A DNA stretch of 64,000 nucleotides, from assembly GCA_016875875.1 (NCBI GenBank), contig VGOP01000001.1, positions 142,501-206,500 of the forward strand, read 5' to 3'. Numbering within the stretch: position 1 is the first letter of the stretch; the number at the start of each line of letters is the position of its first letter. A program made the position numbers and the translations under genes. Of the stretch, positions 43,968 through 53,478 are shown in pieces. The DNA is from Chloroflexota bacterium (GTDB lineage Bacteria; Chloroflexota; Dehalococcoidia; GIF9; UBA5629). Below the pieces are notes generated by a model, which was not told the origin of the DNA, made no database searches, and worked only from the letters and a program-made list of their open reading frames with translations.

Positions 43968-44165
43968 TTTGTTGCTCGTTCAACTCGAAGCAGCTCAGCC
44001 ATGGGGTAAGCTGTTATCCTGCAGCATCCGGCGTGAGAGATGGTTGTAATTTCCTAAATAATACCTAGAAGGCTTGACAAACCTCTGCTGTTATGTATAC
44101 GCTTTAGACTTAAGTTAAACAATTCCTTCATCTGTTGAGCGTCTGGCTATCGTAGTCGGGCATCG

Positions 44166-45377
44166 GTGGTAATTGGGCAGATGGAAGCAGAACAATGCTA
44201 TAAAGTACTCTATGATATAGCACAGAAACTTAACTCCAAATTGGCACCCGAAGAGGTGCTGCGAACTATTGTGGAGAGCATCCGTGATGCCGCAGACGTT
44301 AAAGGATGCTCGTTAATGTTGCTAACCCCAGACCGTCAAGAATTAATACATAGCGTAGCTTGTGGGCTGAGTAATTGGTATGTACGAAAAGGGCCGGTAA
44401 GAGTAGATGCGGCTATAGCACAGGCTCTTGATGGTAAACCGGTGGCAGTCCTTGATGCTACCACTGATACGCGGGTTCAGTACAAGGAACAGGCAAAAAA
44501 GGAGGGTGTGGTGTCTATGCTTTCCCTGCCTCTTACGCGGCGTGGGCAGGTCATTGGTATTGTACGTATTTATACTTCGGAGCTGCGCCGGTTTTCTGAC
44601 CAAGAGATAGATTTCTTTAGTGTCCTGGCTAATCTAGGGGCTGTTGCCTTGGAGAGAGCAGAGTTGCTAGAAGAAGAAAAAAGGCAGTTTCTTCGCTTTG
44701 TCAGCATTGCCGCCCATGACTTGAAAGCTCCTCTTGCTGCCATACAGACTTTCTTGGGAGTGATACTGGATGGTCTTGCTGGGGATTTGAACGAGAAGCA
44801 AAGACACATGATGCAAAGAGCCAGCCAGAGAATTAATGAACTTCTCAATCTTATAAGCAATCTGCTGGATATTCCTCGCATTGAGCTGGGCCAGTTAGTT
44901 CAGGAGATGACGGAGGTATCGCTGGCTCAAGTGATAGATAGCTTTATTGAAGAAGGCTCCAGCCTAGCGGAGCAGAAGGGGCTAAGATTCTCGGCGCATA
45001 TACAGCCAAATCTGTCTTGTGTATATGGTGCGCCTATCAGGCTGAAGCAAGTGATAACCAATCTGGTGAATAATGCCATTAACTATACTGACGAAGGTGA
45101 AGTGGTTATGAGGGTGATGGAGACAGACAGCGAGATTTTGGTGGAGGTGGCCGATACGGGCTGTGGCATTCCTCCTGATGACATACCAAGGCTATTTAAA
45201 GACTTCTTCCGTGGCAGCAACGCTGGGCCTAAAGGGACAGGCTTAGGCTTATCTATCTCGAGGAGAATTGTAGAAGCTCATGGTGGCAAGATATGGGCTG
45301 AAAGTCCCTGTGCTGAAACCGGCAAAGGCAGCAAGTTCTGCTTTACGCTCCCCAGAAAAGCGAAAGTAGCTGCATAA
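44166..45377 (+). CDS. GAF domain sensor histidine kinase
   Basis: A 403-residue soluble kinase. A GAF domain (about residues 25-160) is followed by the HisKA dimerisation helix with the phosphorylated His in SIAAHDLKAPLAAIQ and the ATPase domain (NLVNNAINYT, DTGCGIPPDD, GTGLGLSI). No transmembrane segment, so the signal is probably cytoplasmic. The start is GTG 44166 or ATG 44181. Two response regulator genes follow in the same direction and may be its partners. Confidence 0.9.
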   Translation: MVIGQMEAEQCYKVLYDIAQKLNSKLAPEEVLRTIVESIRDAADVKGCSLMLLTPDRQELIHSVACGLSNWYVRKGPVRVDAAIAQALDGKPVAVLDATTDTRVQYKEQAKKEGVVSMLSLPLTRRGQVIGIVRIYTSELRRFSDQEIDFFSVLANLGAVALERAELLEEEKRQFLRFVSIAAHDLKAPLAAIQTFLGVILDGLAGDLNEKQRHMMQRASQRINELLNLISNLLDIPRIELGQLVQEMTEVSLAQVIDSFIEEGSSLAEQKGLRFSAHIQPNLSCVYGAPIRLKQVITNLVNNAINYTDEGEVVMRVMETDSEILVEVADTGCGIPPDDIPRLFKDFFRGSNAGPKGTGLGLSISRRIVEAHGGKIWAESPCAETGKGSKFCFTLPRKAKVAA

Positions 45378-45459
45378 TCATCGCCTGTATGTGCGGATGT
45401 AGAGTTTTGCTTTATAATATGGATTGTCGTGGAGCTATTTGATATAATTCGCAGCGCAG

Positions 45460-45870
45460 ATGACGATGGTAGGTAAGAAGGTTCTGGTAGTTGATGATGA
45501 CCCTGATATTCTAGATGCGATAAGCATGATTTTAGAGGCTCAGGGCTGCAATGTGGTCTTCGCCCGTGACGGTTCGGAGTGTCTGGAAAAGCTTGCCTCG
45601 GAGAAACCTGACTTAATGATACTTGATCTTTTAATGCCTAAGGTGGATGGTTTTGCCGTTTACAAAGAGCTCCATTCTCCCAAGTGGTCTGAGTATCGCG
45701 ATATGCCAGTCCTTATTTTAAGCTCGGTGCGGGAGGAGTCCAGCCGCCGTCGTTATGAGCTGGAAACCGGCCAAGTGCTTAAACCAGATGAGTACTTAGA
45801 GAAACCGATATTGCCACGGGTTTTACTAGATTGTGTCGAAAAGCTACTTAAACGAAAGCAACGAGTCTAG
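45460..45870 (+). CDS. Response regulator, receiver domain only
   Basis: A 136-residue CheY-like receiver. VLVVDDDPD gives the acidic pair, LMILDLLMPKVDG the phosphorylated Asp, and EKPILPR the Lys. No output domain, so it likely works through protein contacts or a phosphorelay. A TATAAT (45443-45448) sits 11 bases before the ATG, so it may have its own nearly leaderless transcript. Confidence 0.9.
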   Translation: MTMVGKKVLVVDDDPDILDAISMILEAQGCNVVFARDGSECLEKLASEKPDLMILDLLMPKVDGFAVYKELHSPKWSEYRDMPVLILSSVREESSRRRYELETGQVLKPDEYLEKPILPRVLLDCVEKLLKRKQRV

Positions 45871-45905
45871 ACTTCAGTGAAATGCTTTGAGGAGGTGACA
45901 GGATA

Positions 45906-46295
45906 ATGAAAAGCAAAACCAAGATTCTTCTTGTTGATGATGACAAAGACTTTGTGGAAGCGACTAAGCTTGTCTTAGAGAGTAAGCCTTATGAAGTGGT
46001 AGTTGCTTGCAATGGTGATGAGGGGTTGGCGAAGGCGAGGCAAGAAAAGCCCGATTTGATCATCTTGGACATAATAATGCCAGTCAAGGACGGGTTTAGT
46101 GCTGCAGAACAGCTTAAGAAAGACTCTGAGCTTAAAAAGATACCTGTTATAATGTTGACAAGCTTCTCAGAAAAAGGCGGGGAGACTTCTCTTAGTGTCA
46201 GTCAAGGATTCACTTTGGATACCGAGGACTATGTGGACAAGCCGGTATCTCCTCAGGAGTTGTTGCAAAGGGTGGAGCGGTTACTTAAAAAGTAA
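45906..46295 (+). CDS. Response regulator, receiver domain only
   Basis: A 129-residue CheY-like receiver with ILLVDDDKDF, DLIILDIIMPVKDG (phospho-acceptor Asp) and DKPVSPQELL (Lys). About half its residues match the preceding regulator in the motifs, suggesting duplication. GAGGTGACAGG precedes the ATG. Starts 35 bases after the first receiver gene. Confidence 0.9.
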   Translation: MKSKTKILLVDDDKDFVEATKLVLESKPYEVVVACNGDEGLAKARQEKPDLIILDIIMPVKDGFSAAEQLKKDSELKKIPVIMLTSFSEKGGETSLSVSQGFTLDTEDYVDKPVSPQELLQRVERLLKK

Positions 46296-46300
46296 CGTGA

Positions 46301-46804
46301 TTACTCTGGGTGTATTTCTTTTCGTGGTGGCAGTTTTTCTTTGCCGACCAGTTTACCTTGTAGGTCTCTTAGCCTTCTAGCGATAACTCTTACCAGACTT
46401 TTCATTATCTCGTAGCCAAGTGAATGGTTGCAATCCATCAGTTGGTTAAGCTCAGTGCCTGATACCGCTACCACAGTAGAGCGCTTGATACAAATTGCTG
46501 ACATATTTCGAGAATGAGGAGCTACCAATGATGACCAGCCGAAAACATCCCCTTTAGTTACGGTATCAACAGAAACTCTTACTGGTTCCCTTGTCCCTCG
46601 TCCTTTGCGCGATGCCACTACTAGTCTTATCTCCCCTTCCTCTAGAATGTGGAAATCTTTGGCTACATCGTTCTCGCGGAATACGGACTCGCCTGCGCTA
46701 TAGGTGTTCCTTCGCCATGAGGGCAGACTAGCTATTTTTTGTAGATCGCTGTCATCGAGACCGATGAACACCTCACACCGCTTGAGTAATTGCATGATAT
46801 CCAT
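46301..46804 (-). CDS. Cyclic nucleotide-binding domain protein (no HTH)
   Basis: A 167-residue protein with a Crp-type beta-roll: LKRCEVFIGLDDSDLQKIAS, YSAGESVFRENDVAKDFHILEEGEIRLV and GDVFGWSSLV. The C-terminal part ends in helices (MKSLVRVIARRLRDLQG) with no helix-turn-helix, so it may sense a ligand without binding DNA. Convergent with the response regulator gene. Confidence 0.85.
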   Translation of the reverse strand: MDIMQLLKRCEVFIGLDDSDLQKIASLPSWRRNTYSAGESVFRENDVAKDFHILEEGEIRLVVASRKGRGTREPVRVSVDTVTKGDVFGWSSLVAPHSRNMSAICIKRSTVVAVSGTELNQLMDCNHSLGYEIMKSLVRVIARRLRDLQGKLVGKEKLPPRKEIHPE

Positions 46805-47222
46805 TTAGGCATCCCCTTGTATTAATGAGATCATGGTATTCTAGCATCATTATAGCTAGCACAGATGACTAGGTAAAGCCGAGCAAGGCATTATATTATC
46901 GTGCAAAATACTATGACAGAGATTATATTGGAGACATGTATGATTAACCAAATCGGTTTTATTTTAGAAGTATACTGGTGGCATATTGGGTTTAATAGTG
47001 CGGCTCCCTTTGACACATACTGCTAGATGTAGTAAACTCGCTCGATATACTCCGAAAATGGGGAAGCATCTGCTTTAAAGCAGAATGTACTGTTTTTGTT
47101 GTGTAATATTTGAAGACATTTTGTATTTTTTCTGTGAATTAAGCGTGACTGAAACCTGAGAGGGGTTGAGGTTGCGATTTTTTAGTGACTGGCATTGTGT
47201 GGCAGATTAGCGCAGAGAAGAG
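46805..47222. other. Long intergenic region with promoter and leader of the Nuo/FDH-MetVF operon
   Basis: The first 200 bases are AT-rich with nothing assigned. The promoter at 47010-47038 should give a leader of about 180 bases containing TCTGCTTTAAAGCAGA (47069-47085 area), a perfect palindrome followed by a TTTTTG run. No gene seen. Confidence 0.5.
47010..47038 (+). promoter_or_regulatory. Promoter of the Nuo/FDH-like operon
   Basis: TTGACA (47010-47015), 17 bases, TAAACT (47033-47038). The only good promoter pair upstream of 47223. Confidence 0.6.
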
Positions 47223-49880
47223 GTGAATTTGGAGGCGATCACTATCACGCTCAATGGACGAGAGGTAAGTGGTCAGCCCGGGATGACCATCTTGGATTTG
47301 GCCCGAGAGTCCGGTGTGGCCGTTCCCACTCTTTGTCATGATTCTCACCTAGACCCGATTGGTGCTTGCCGCATTTGTATAGTGGAAGATGAGAGATCGG
47401 GAGCACTGATGGCATCTTGCGTCACTCCGATAGCACCGGGGATGGTCATTCACACTGAGTCCCCACGAGTACAAGAACGCCGAAAAACTATAATCAAGCT
47501 CATGCTGGCTAGCCATCCTGATTCCTGCCTGGTATGCGATAAAGGCAACCGTTGTCAATTGCGCAAGGTAGCATCAGACATGGGTGTGGGTCTGGTAGAG
47601 TTCCAGAGGATTCCTCAACTGGCTGTCATCGAGGAAGTGAACCCCTTCGTTGAGAGAGATTTGAGCAAATGCATCCTTTGCGCCAAGTGCATCAGGGCGT
47701 GTCAGGAATTGGTTGGCGAAGGTGCTATTGACTATCTCGGTCGAGGATTTGTCTCCAAACCAGCAACGCTTGGTGATCTGCCATTAGAGAACTCCGAATG
47801 CACTTTCTGCGGAACGTGTGTGGCATTATGTCCCACCGGTGCCATAATGGAAAAGGACAGAAAGTATACAGGGACAACTACGACAACTATTGGTACAGTC
47901 TGTCCATTTTGTGGCTGTGGCTGTGGGGTTTGTTTGGAAATAAAGGACAATCGTTTGGTACGAGCCAGACCCGATGAAAATAATCCGTTGAACCGTGACA
48001 CCCTTTGCGTCAAGGGAAGCTATGGCTGTGATTTTGTGCATAGTCCAGACAGATTGACCAGCCCCATGGTCAAAGTAAATGGTAATTTTGAGGTGGTGTC
48101 ATGGGAAGAGGCTTTGGGTGTAGTGGCTGGTGCATTTAAGCGAATAAAGGAGGCTCATGGTCCCAACAGCTTGGCTATTTTAGGCTCTTCTAAGTGTACT
48201 AATGAGGAGAACTACTTGTTGCAGCGGTTTACCAGGTGTGTTTTGGGTACAAATAATATTGACAACGGTAGTCGACTCTACAATTCTGCCAGTTACGAAG
48301 GTTTGTGGGAGACTATTGGCTGTCGTGGTACCACGAATTCTCTTGATGACCTTGAGCAGGCACAAGTGATACTGATCATCGGTGCTGATCCAACTTCCTC
48401 GGCTCCATTAGTAGGATATGCCATTAAGCGTGCTGTTAAGCGTAAGGGTGCCAAGCTGCTGTTGATAAATCTCCAGTGGACAAAGCTCGCCTCTTGGGCA
48501 CATCTCTGGTTAAGACCAAAAGTTGGTACGGAGTTAGCTCTTATAAATGGCATGGCGAAGGTAATCATAGATGAAAACCTGCTGGATAGAGAGTATGTGG
48601 ATGGCAAGACAAGCGGTTTTGAGACATTGGCTGATGGTTTAAGGGAATATACGCCAGAGTATGTAGAAGAGGTTACTGGTATCACAGGCGAGGAAATACA
48701 CCAGGCTGCTAGACTCTTTGCCAAGGCGAGCAAGGCCTGCATTGTTTATGGTGATGGTATTACTCAGTATGTCAATGGAGCAAGCAGTGTAGCCGCCTTG
48801 GCGAATTTAGCGATGTTGACCGGAAACATTGGGGATGGAGAGGGTGGCATCTATGCGCTGCAAAGAGAAAATAATGCGCGGGGTGCCAATGACATGGGAA
48901 CCTTACCCGACTTTTTACCTGGCTATCAGAGTTTTGAGGATGTTCAAGTCAGGAGGAATTTTGAAGCTCGTTGGGGGTGCCAACTGCCTACTGATTCAGG
49001 GATATCGGCTCTTGAGATAATAAACGGAGCAGAAGCAGGCAAAATAAGAGGCATGTATATTGTGGGTGAAAACCCGGCAGTGAGTTTCCCGAATTCAAAT
49101 CTTGTTAGACAGGCATTGGAATCACTCGATTTATTGGTGGTGCAGGATATATTTGTCACTGAGACGGCGAAACTGGCAAAAGTAATCTTGCCAGCTGCGA
49201 GTTTTGCTGAAAAGGAAGGCACGTTTACCAATTTTGATGGTACGGTGCAGAGGGTGAGAAAGGCTTTGGAGCCGGCTGGGGGCAGTCTGCCTGATTGGGA
49301 GATAATACTTCGATTAGCCAGCGGGATGAGTTCCTCGATGCCGTATTCTTCACCCCGAGAGGTTATGAGTGAGATTGCAGAATTGGTTCCTTTATATCGA
49401 GGTGTGGACTATGCCAAGCTGGACATTAAAAGCTATCGCCTTGGCAAAGGTCAAACTACAAGCGGGCACGGAAAGTTTTCTTCTGTTAAGTATATCCCAC
49501 AGCCAAGTCCAGGAGATGAGTATCCTTTTACTCTTTTAGCTGGAACCACGCTTTATCAGTTCGGTACCAACTCTAGAAGCTCAAGGTCTTCACGGTTGAG
49601 GAAATTCTTGCCGGGGGCTTTTGTGGAGATTAGCAGAGCTGATGCTAAAAGACTCAAAGTCGAAGACGGTGATAAGGTCAAGATAGTATCACCTGTTGGC
49701 GAGTTGGCGGCTGAGGTAAAAGTTACTGACACACTCAATAAAGGGACGGTCTTTATGCCCGGGTCGTTTCCAGAGAGCCCGGTCAATGGGCTATTTGACA
49801 TTGTTTTAGACCCTCAGACGAAGGCCCCGGCTCTCAAAACGTGTCACGTAAGACTGGAAAGGATTGAAAGCCATGGCTAA
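47223..49880 (+). CDS. NuoG/formate dehydrogenase-like molybdopterin oxidoreductase, Tyr at metal-ligand site
   Basis: An 885-residue protein. N-terminal 2Fe-2S domain (TLCHDSHLDPIGACRIC), the Cys3His cluster (HPDSCLVCDKGNRC), two 4Fe-4S clusters (CILCAKCIRAC; CTFCGTCVALC) and a molybdopterin domain opening with CPFCGCGCGV. In formate dehydrogenases the Mo/W ligand is Sec or Cys in a RLxHS-type stretch; here the aligned RLYNSASYEG has Tyr (residue 353). Formate oxidation is therefore doubtful; electron transfer as in NuoG is more likely. The start is GTG 47223 or TTG 47229, the latter with AGAGGTG at good distance. The next gene overlaps by 8 bases. Confidence 0.88.
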   Translation: MNLEAITITLNGREVSGQPGMTILDLARESGVAVPTLCHDSHLDPIGACRICIVEDERSGALMASCVTPIAPGMVIHTESPRVQERRKTIIKLMLASHPDSCLVCDKGNRCQLRKVASDMGVGLVEFQRIPQLAVIEEVNPFVERDLSKCILCAKCIRACQELVGEGAIDYLGRGFVSKPATLGDLPLENSECTFCGTCVALCPTGAIMEKDRKYTGTTTTTIGTVCPFCGCGCGVCLEIKDNRLVRARPDENNPLNRDTLCVKGSYGCDFVHSPDRLTSPMVKVNGNFEVVSWEEALGVVAGAFKRIKEAHGPNSLAILGSSKCTNEENYLLQRFTRCVLGTNNIDNGSRLYNSASYEGLWETIGCRGTTNSLDDLEQAQVILIIGADPTSSAPLVGYAIKRAVKRKGAKLLLINLQWTKLASWAHLWLRPKVGTELALINGMAKVIIDENLLDREYVDGKTSGFETLADGLREYTPEYVEEVTGITGEEIHQAARLFAKASKACIVYGDGITQYVNGASSVAALANLAMLTGNIGDGEGGIYALQRENNARGANDMGTLPDFLPGYQSFEDVQVRRNFEARWGCQLPTDSGISALEIINGAEAGKIRGMYIVGENPAVSFPNSNLVRQALESLDLLVVQDIFVTETAKLAKVILPAASFAEKEGTFTNFDGTVQRVRKALEPAGGSLPDWEIILRLASGMSSSMPYSSPREVMSEIAELVPLYRGVDYAKLDIKSYRLGKGQTTSGHGKFSSVKYIPQPSPGDEYPFTLLAGTTLYQFGTNSRSSRSSRLRKFLPGAFVEISRADAKRLKVEDGDKVKIVSPVGELAAEVKVTDTLNKGTVFMPGSFPESPVNGLFDIVLDPQTKAPALKTCHVRLERIESHG

Positions 49881-50361
49881 TCTGGAAACAAAACCTGAGA
49901 TTAACTTGGCACGAATAGATGAGCTTATAGCTGAGTATATCGGTCAAAGGTGGGCATTGATCCCGCTCCTTCAGAAAATACAGGAAGAGTTTGGATATAT
50001 CCCTCCTGAGGCGACACAACCAGTAGCTAGAGCCTTAGGCCTATTTCCTGTGCAAGTGCAAGGGGTAATCTCCTTTTATGCACAGTTGTATACAAAACCG
50101 CAGGGGAGAAAGGTTGTCAGGGTGTGTCGGGGAACTGCCTGCCATGTTCGGGGTGGGAAGACGATATTGAAATTGGTGAAACAACAGCTGGGGCTTGAGG
50201 AAGGGGAGACCACGCCTGATTACGAATATACATTAGAGACGGTTGCTTGCATAGGGGTCTGTGCCCTGGCACCCAACATAGTTATTGGCACGACAACCTG
50301 TGGGCATATGAATCCCAAAAAAGTAGCGCAGTTATTTGGTGAGAGAAAGGGCACGGAATAA
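49873..50361 (+). CDS. NuoE-like 2Fe-2S subunit
   Basis: A 162-residue NADH dehydrogenase subunit E-type protein. LLQKIQEEFGYIPPEA and the thioredoxin-fold 2Fe-2S site CRGTACHVRG with CIGVCALAP (four Cys) are seen. ATG 49873 overlaps the end of the preceding gene. Such subunits pair with a NuoF-like flavoprotein, encoded next. No deviating residues seen. Confidence 0.92.
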   Translation: MANLETKPEINLARIDELIAEYIGQRWALIPLLQKIQEEFGYIPPEATQPVARALGLFPVQVQGVISFYAQLYTKPQGRKVVRVCRGTACHVRGGKTILKLVKQQLGLEEGETTPDYEYTLETVACIGVCALAPNIVIGTTTCGHMNPKKVAQLFGERKGTE

Positions 50362-50362
50362 C

Positions 50363-53300
50363 ATGGCAGACCAGAAGACGGTTTTTGTTTGCCAGGGTAC
50401 AGGATGTGTTTCAGGAGGCTCTGATGCTGTTTATGACGTGCTTAAGGTGGAAGTAGCACGACATAAACTAGCTGGTGTTGAAGTAGATTTCACCGGTTGT
50501 CATGGCTTCTGTGAGCAAGGCCCTAATGTGGTCATTGAACCGGAGGGCATTTTCTACACTCGTGTGGAGCCAAGTGATGCACCAGAGATTGTTAGCTCCC
50601 ATCTAAAAAATGGCAAGCCAGTAGAGCGCCTCTTCTATCGTGACCCGGTTACTGGCCAAAGCATCCCATACTATTCGGAGATAAACTTTTATAAGAAACA
50701 GCAGCGTGTCATTCTGCGCAATTGTGGGCACATCAATCCTGAGAATATCCACCACTACATAGCCAGTGGAGGCTATAGAGCGCTCAGAAAGGTTCTCCTG
50801 ATAGCGCCTGAAGATGTCATTGAGGAAATCAAGAAGTCCGGGCTGCGTGGTCGGGGTGGGGCTGGTTTTCCTACGGGCCGCAAGTGGGAGTTTTGTCGCA
50901 ACTCACCCGGCGACACGAAGTATGTCATCTGTAATGCTGATGAAGGTGACCCCGGTGCCTTTATGGACCGCTCTATCCTGGAAGCTGACCCCCATTCTGT
51001 TATAGAGGGCTTAACGATTGCGGGATATGCTATAGGTGCCAGAGAGGGCTACATATACGCCCGTGCTGAATACCCACTGGCGGTGAAGCGATTTCGTATT
51101 GCGTTAGAGCAAGCCAAGAAGAGAGGTTTTCTGGGTGATAATATCCTTGGTTCGCACTTTTCTTTCATGATTCATGTCAAGGAAGGCGCTGGTGCCTTTG
51201 TCTGTGGTGAGGAGACAGCGCTGCTTGCTTCTATTGAAAGCAGGCGGGGCATGCCTCGTCCTCGTCCGCCATTCCCGGCGCAATCAGGCTTGGATGGCAA
51301 GCCCAGCAATATCAATAATGTGAAAACCTTGGCCGCAGTCCCCGTCATCATTGACAAGGGGGCAGAGTGGTTTGCCAGCTTAGGCACCGAGAAGAGCAAA
51401 GGGACTGCTGTCTTCGCTCTCACCGGTAAGATTGCCAATAGCGGTCTGGTGGAAGTGCCGATGGGTACTCCGCTGGCCACTGTTATCTTCGATATTGGCG
51501 GAGGTATCCCTCGTGGCAAGCGGTTTAAAGCAGTGCAGACGGGTGGTCCGTCAGGTGGGTGTATTCCCACCCGGTTTATAGATACCCCAGTGGACTATGA
51601 CTCTCTGGCTCAACTGGGCTCCATTATGGGTTCTGGTGGTATGGTGGTTATGGATGAAGCTACCTGCATGGTTGAGGTGGCTAGATATTTCTTGAGTTTT
51701 ACCCAGGATGAGTCCTGTGGGAAATGCGTCCCTTGCCGCTTGGGAACAAGACAGATGCTGGAAATCTTGACCCGAATAACTCAAGGGAAAGGCCGCGATG
51801 CAGACATGGACACTCTGCTTAATATAGCCAGGACAGTCAAAGAGTGTTCATTGTGTGGCTTGGGTCAGACATGTCCCAATCCTGTGCTGACGACAATTAA
51901 TTACTTCCAAGATGAGTATGAGACTCATATAAAGGAGAAGAAGTGCCCTGCTGCTGTCTGTGACTCCTTGATGATATCGCCGTGCCAGCATACCTGTCCG
52001 GTGGGGATTAACGTTCCTAAATATGTGGCGCATATCACTGTCGGGGAATATCTGGAGTCCGTTGAGACAATCAGAGACCGAAACCCGTTTCCAGCTATAT
52101 GCGGGCGCATCTGTCATCATCCCTGTGAAGGCAGATGCCGGCGTGGGGAATTGGATGAATCTGTAGCTATCAGGTCGCTCAAACGTTTTGCTGCTGATTG
52201 GTATTTTGACCATATATCTGAGTTGCCTCCGCCAGAGCCCTTCCCCAGAACTAAACGTCAGAAGGTGGCAGTGGTGGGTGCAGGCCCCACTGGACTCAGT
52301 TGTGCCTACTACTTAGCTCAGATGGGTTACGGAGTTACCGCCTTTGAGGCTCTACCTGTAGGCGGGGGTATGCTGTCGGTGGCTATACCTGAGTTTCGAT
52401 TGCCTCGCAGGGTTATTCAACAGGAGATTGATTATATTGCCAAGCGTGGAGTAGACATAAGGTATGACATGCCTATCGGTGTGACCTACACAGTGGATGA
52501 CCTTCTAAAGAAAGATGGTTACTCAGCCGTGTTTATCGCTGCTGGTGCTCAGAGAAGCCAGCGAATAGGCATACCTGGTGAACTGGAGGACGTTGAGGGT
52601 TTCCACTACGGGCTGAGGTTCTTGAGAGATGTTAAAGTGGGCAAGCAGGTTCGAGTCGGGCAGAAAGTGGCGGTCATTGGAGGTGGGAATGTAGCTCTTG
52701 ATGCTGCGCGTACAGCCCTTCGCCTTGGCGCTGATGAGGTCAACATTTTCTATCGGCGGTCGCGAGAGGAAATGCCAGTGACCGAGGTGGAATATGATGA
52801 GGCAGTGGCTGAGGGCGTAGGCATCAATTTCCTCATCAGTCCTACTCGTATAGCCAGTGATAATTGGAAGGTAACCGGCTTGCAGTGCAGCCGTATGCAG
52901 TTGGGCGAGATGGATGCCAGTGGGCGCCGCCGCCCGGTGCCGATTCCGGGCTCAGAATTCTTCGCCGAAGCTGATACTGTAATTGCTGCAGTTGGACAAG
53001 CTCCTGACCTCTCGTTCTTGCCACCTGACAGCGCTCTCGAGCGGACACGTTGGGAGACACTGGCGGTTGATAGTAATACCTTATCTACTAATGTTCCTGG
53101 CGTTTTCGCCGGCGGTGACTTTGTCACTGGCCCGGGCATGGTCATAGATGCTATTGCCGCTGGTAGGAGAGGGGCTTTAGCCATAGATAAATATCTTAAG
53201 GCGGATATCACAAGGGTAGAGATGTATGATCTGAAGACCGAGGTCATTGTGGAAGCTGCCACTAAGGTTGAGGAAGAGACGTGGGAGGCGCAACCCCGGC

Positions 53301-53425
53301 TAGAAGTGCCGACGCTCCCCACCGAAGAAAGGAAGCACAGTTTCGAGGAAATAGAGCTCAGCTTTTCAGAAGAGAAGGCTAAGCAGGAAGCTAAGCGGTG
53401 CTTGAGGTGCGACTTGGAGCGATGA
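50363..53425 (+). CDS. NuoF-like flavoprotein fused to a GltD/NfnB-like domain
   Basis: A 1020-residue fusion. First a 2Fe-2S thioredoxin-like domain (VFVCQGTGCVSGG; GCHGFCEQGP), then the NuoF core with FMN/NADH motifs (GLRGRGGAGFPTGRKW, CNADEGDPGAFMDRS) and the 4Fe-4S site CGKCVPCRLGTRQ. After about residue 540 comes a glutamate-synthase-small-subunit-like part: cluster Cys residues (CQHTCPVGINVP), FAD site VAVVGAGPTGLSCAY, NAD(P) site VAVIGGGNVALDAARTA and the final FAGGDFVTGPGMV. It likely oxidises NAD(P)H and may bifurcate electrons. ATG 50363 follows the NuoE stop by one base. Confidence 0.92.
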   Translation: MADQKTVFVCQGTGCVSGGSDAVYDVLKVEVARHKLAGVEVDFTGCHGFCEQGPNVVIEPEGIFYTRVEPSDAPEIVSSHLKNGKPVERLFYRDPVTGQSIPYYSEINFYKKQQRVILRNCGHINPENIHHYIASGGYRALRKVLLIAPEDVIEEIKKSGLRGRGGAGFPTGRKWEFCRNSPGDTKYVICNADEGDPGAFMDRSILEADPHSVIEGLTIAGYAIGAREGYIYARAEYPLAVKRFRIALEQAKKRGFLGDNILGSHFSFMIHVKEGAGAFVCGEETALLASIESRRGMPRPRPPFPAQSGLDGKPSNINNVKTLAAVPVIIDKGAEWFASLGTEKSKGTAVFALTGKIANSGLVEVPMGTPLATVIFDIGGGIPRGKRFKAVQTGGPSGGCIPTRFIDTPVDYDSLAQLGSIMGSGGMVVMDEATCMVEVARYFLSFTQDESCGKCVPCRLGTRQMLEILTRITQGKGRDADMDTLLNIARTVKECSLCGLGQTCPNPVLTTINYFQDEYETHIKEKKCPAAVCDSLMISPCQHTCPVGINVPKYVAHITVGEYLESVETIRDRNPFPAICGRICHHPCEGRCRRGELDESVAIRSLKRFAADWYFDHISELPPPEPFPRTKRQKVAVVGAGPTGLSCAYYLAQMGYGVTAFEALPVGGGMLSVAIPEFRLPRRVIQQEIDYIAKRGVDIRYDMPIGVTYTVDDLLKKDGYSAVFIAAGAQRSQRIGIPGELEDVEGFHYGLRFLRDVKVGKQVRVGQKVAVIGGGNVALDAARTALRLGADEVNIFYRRSREEMPVTEVEYDEAVAEGVGINFLISPTRIASDNWKVTGLQCSRMQLGEMDASGRRRPVPIPGSEFFAEADTVIAAVGQAPDLSFLPPDSALERTRWETLAVDSNTLSTNVPGVFAGGDFVTGPGMVIDAIAAGRRGALAIDKYLKADITRVEMYDLKTEVIVEAATKVEEETWEAQPRLEVPTLPTEERKHSFEEIELSFSEEKAKQEAKRCLRCDLER

Positions 53426-53478
53426 TGACTGGGATTGCTCGGAGGAATGCTCTATTGGTTAGTTAGGAGGGCACGACG

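Noticed and set aside
45412-45430. Promoter TTGTCG/TATAAT for the first response regulator
   Set aside because: Spacing between TTGTCG and TATAAT is 13 bases, too short; only the -10 box is noted.
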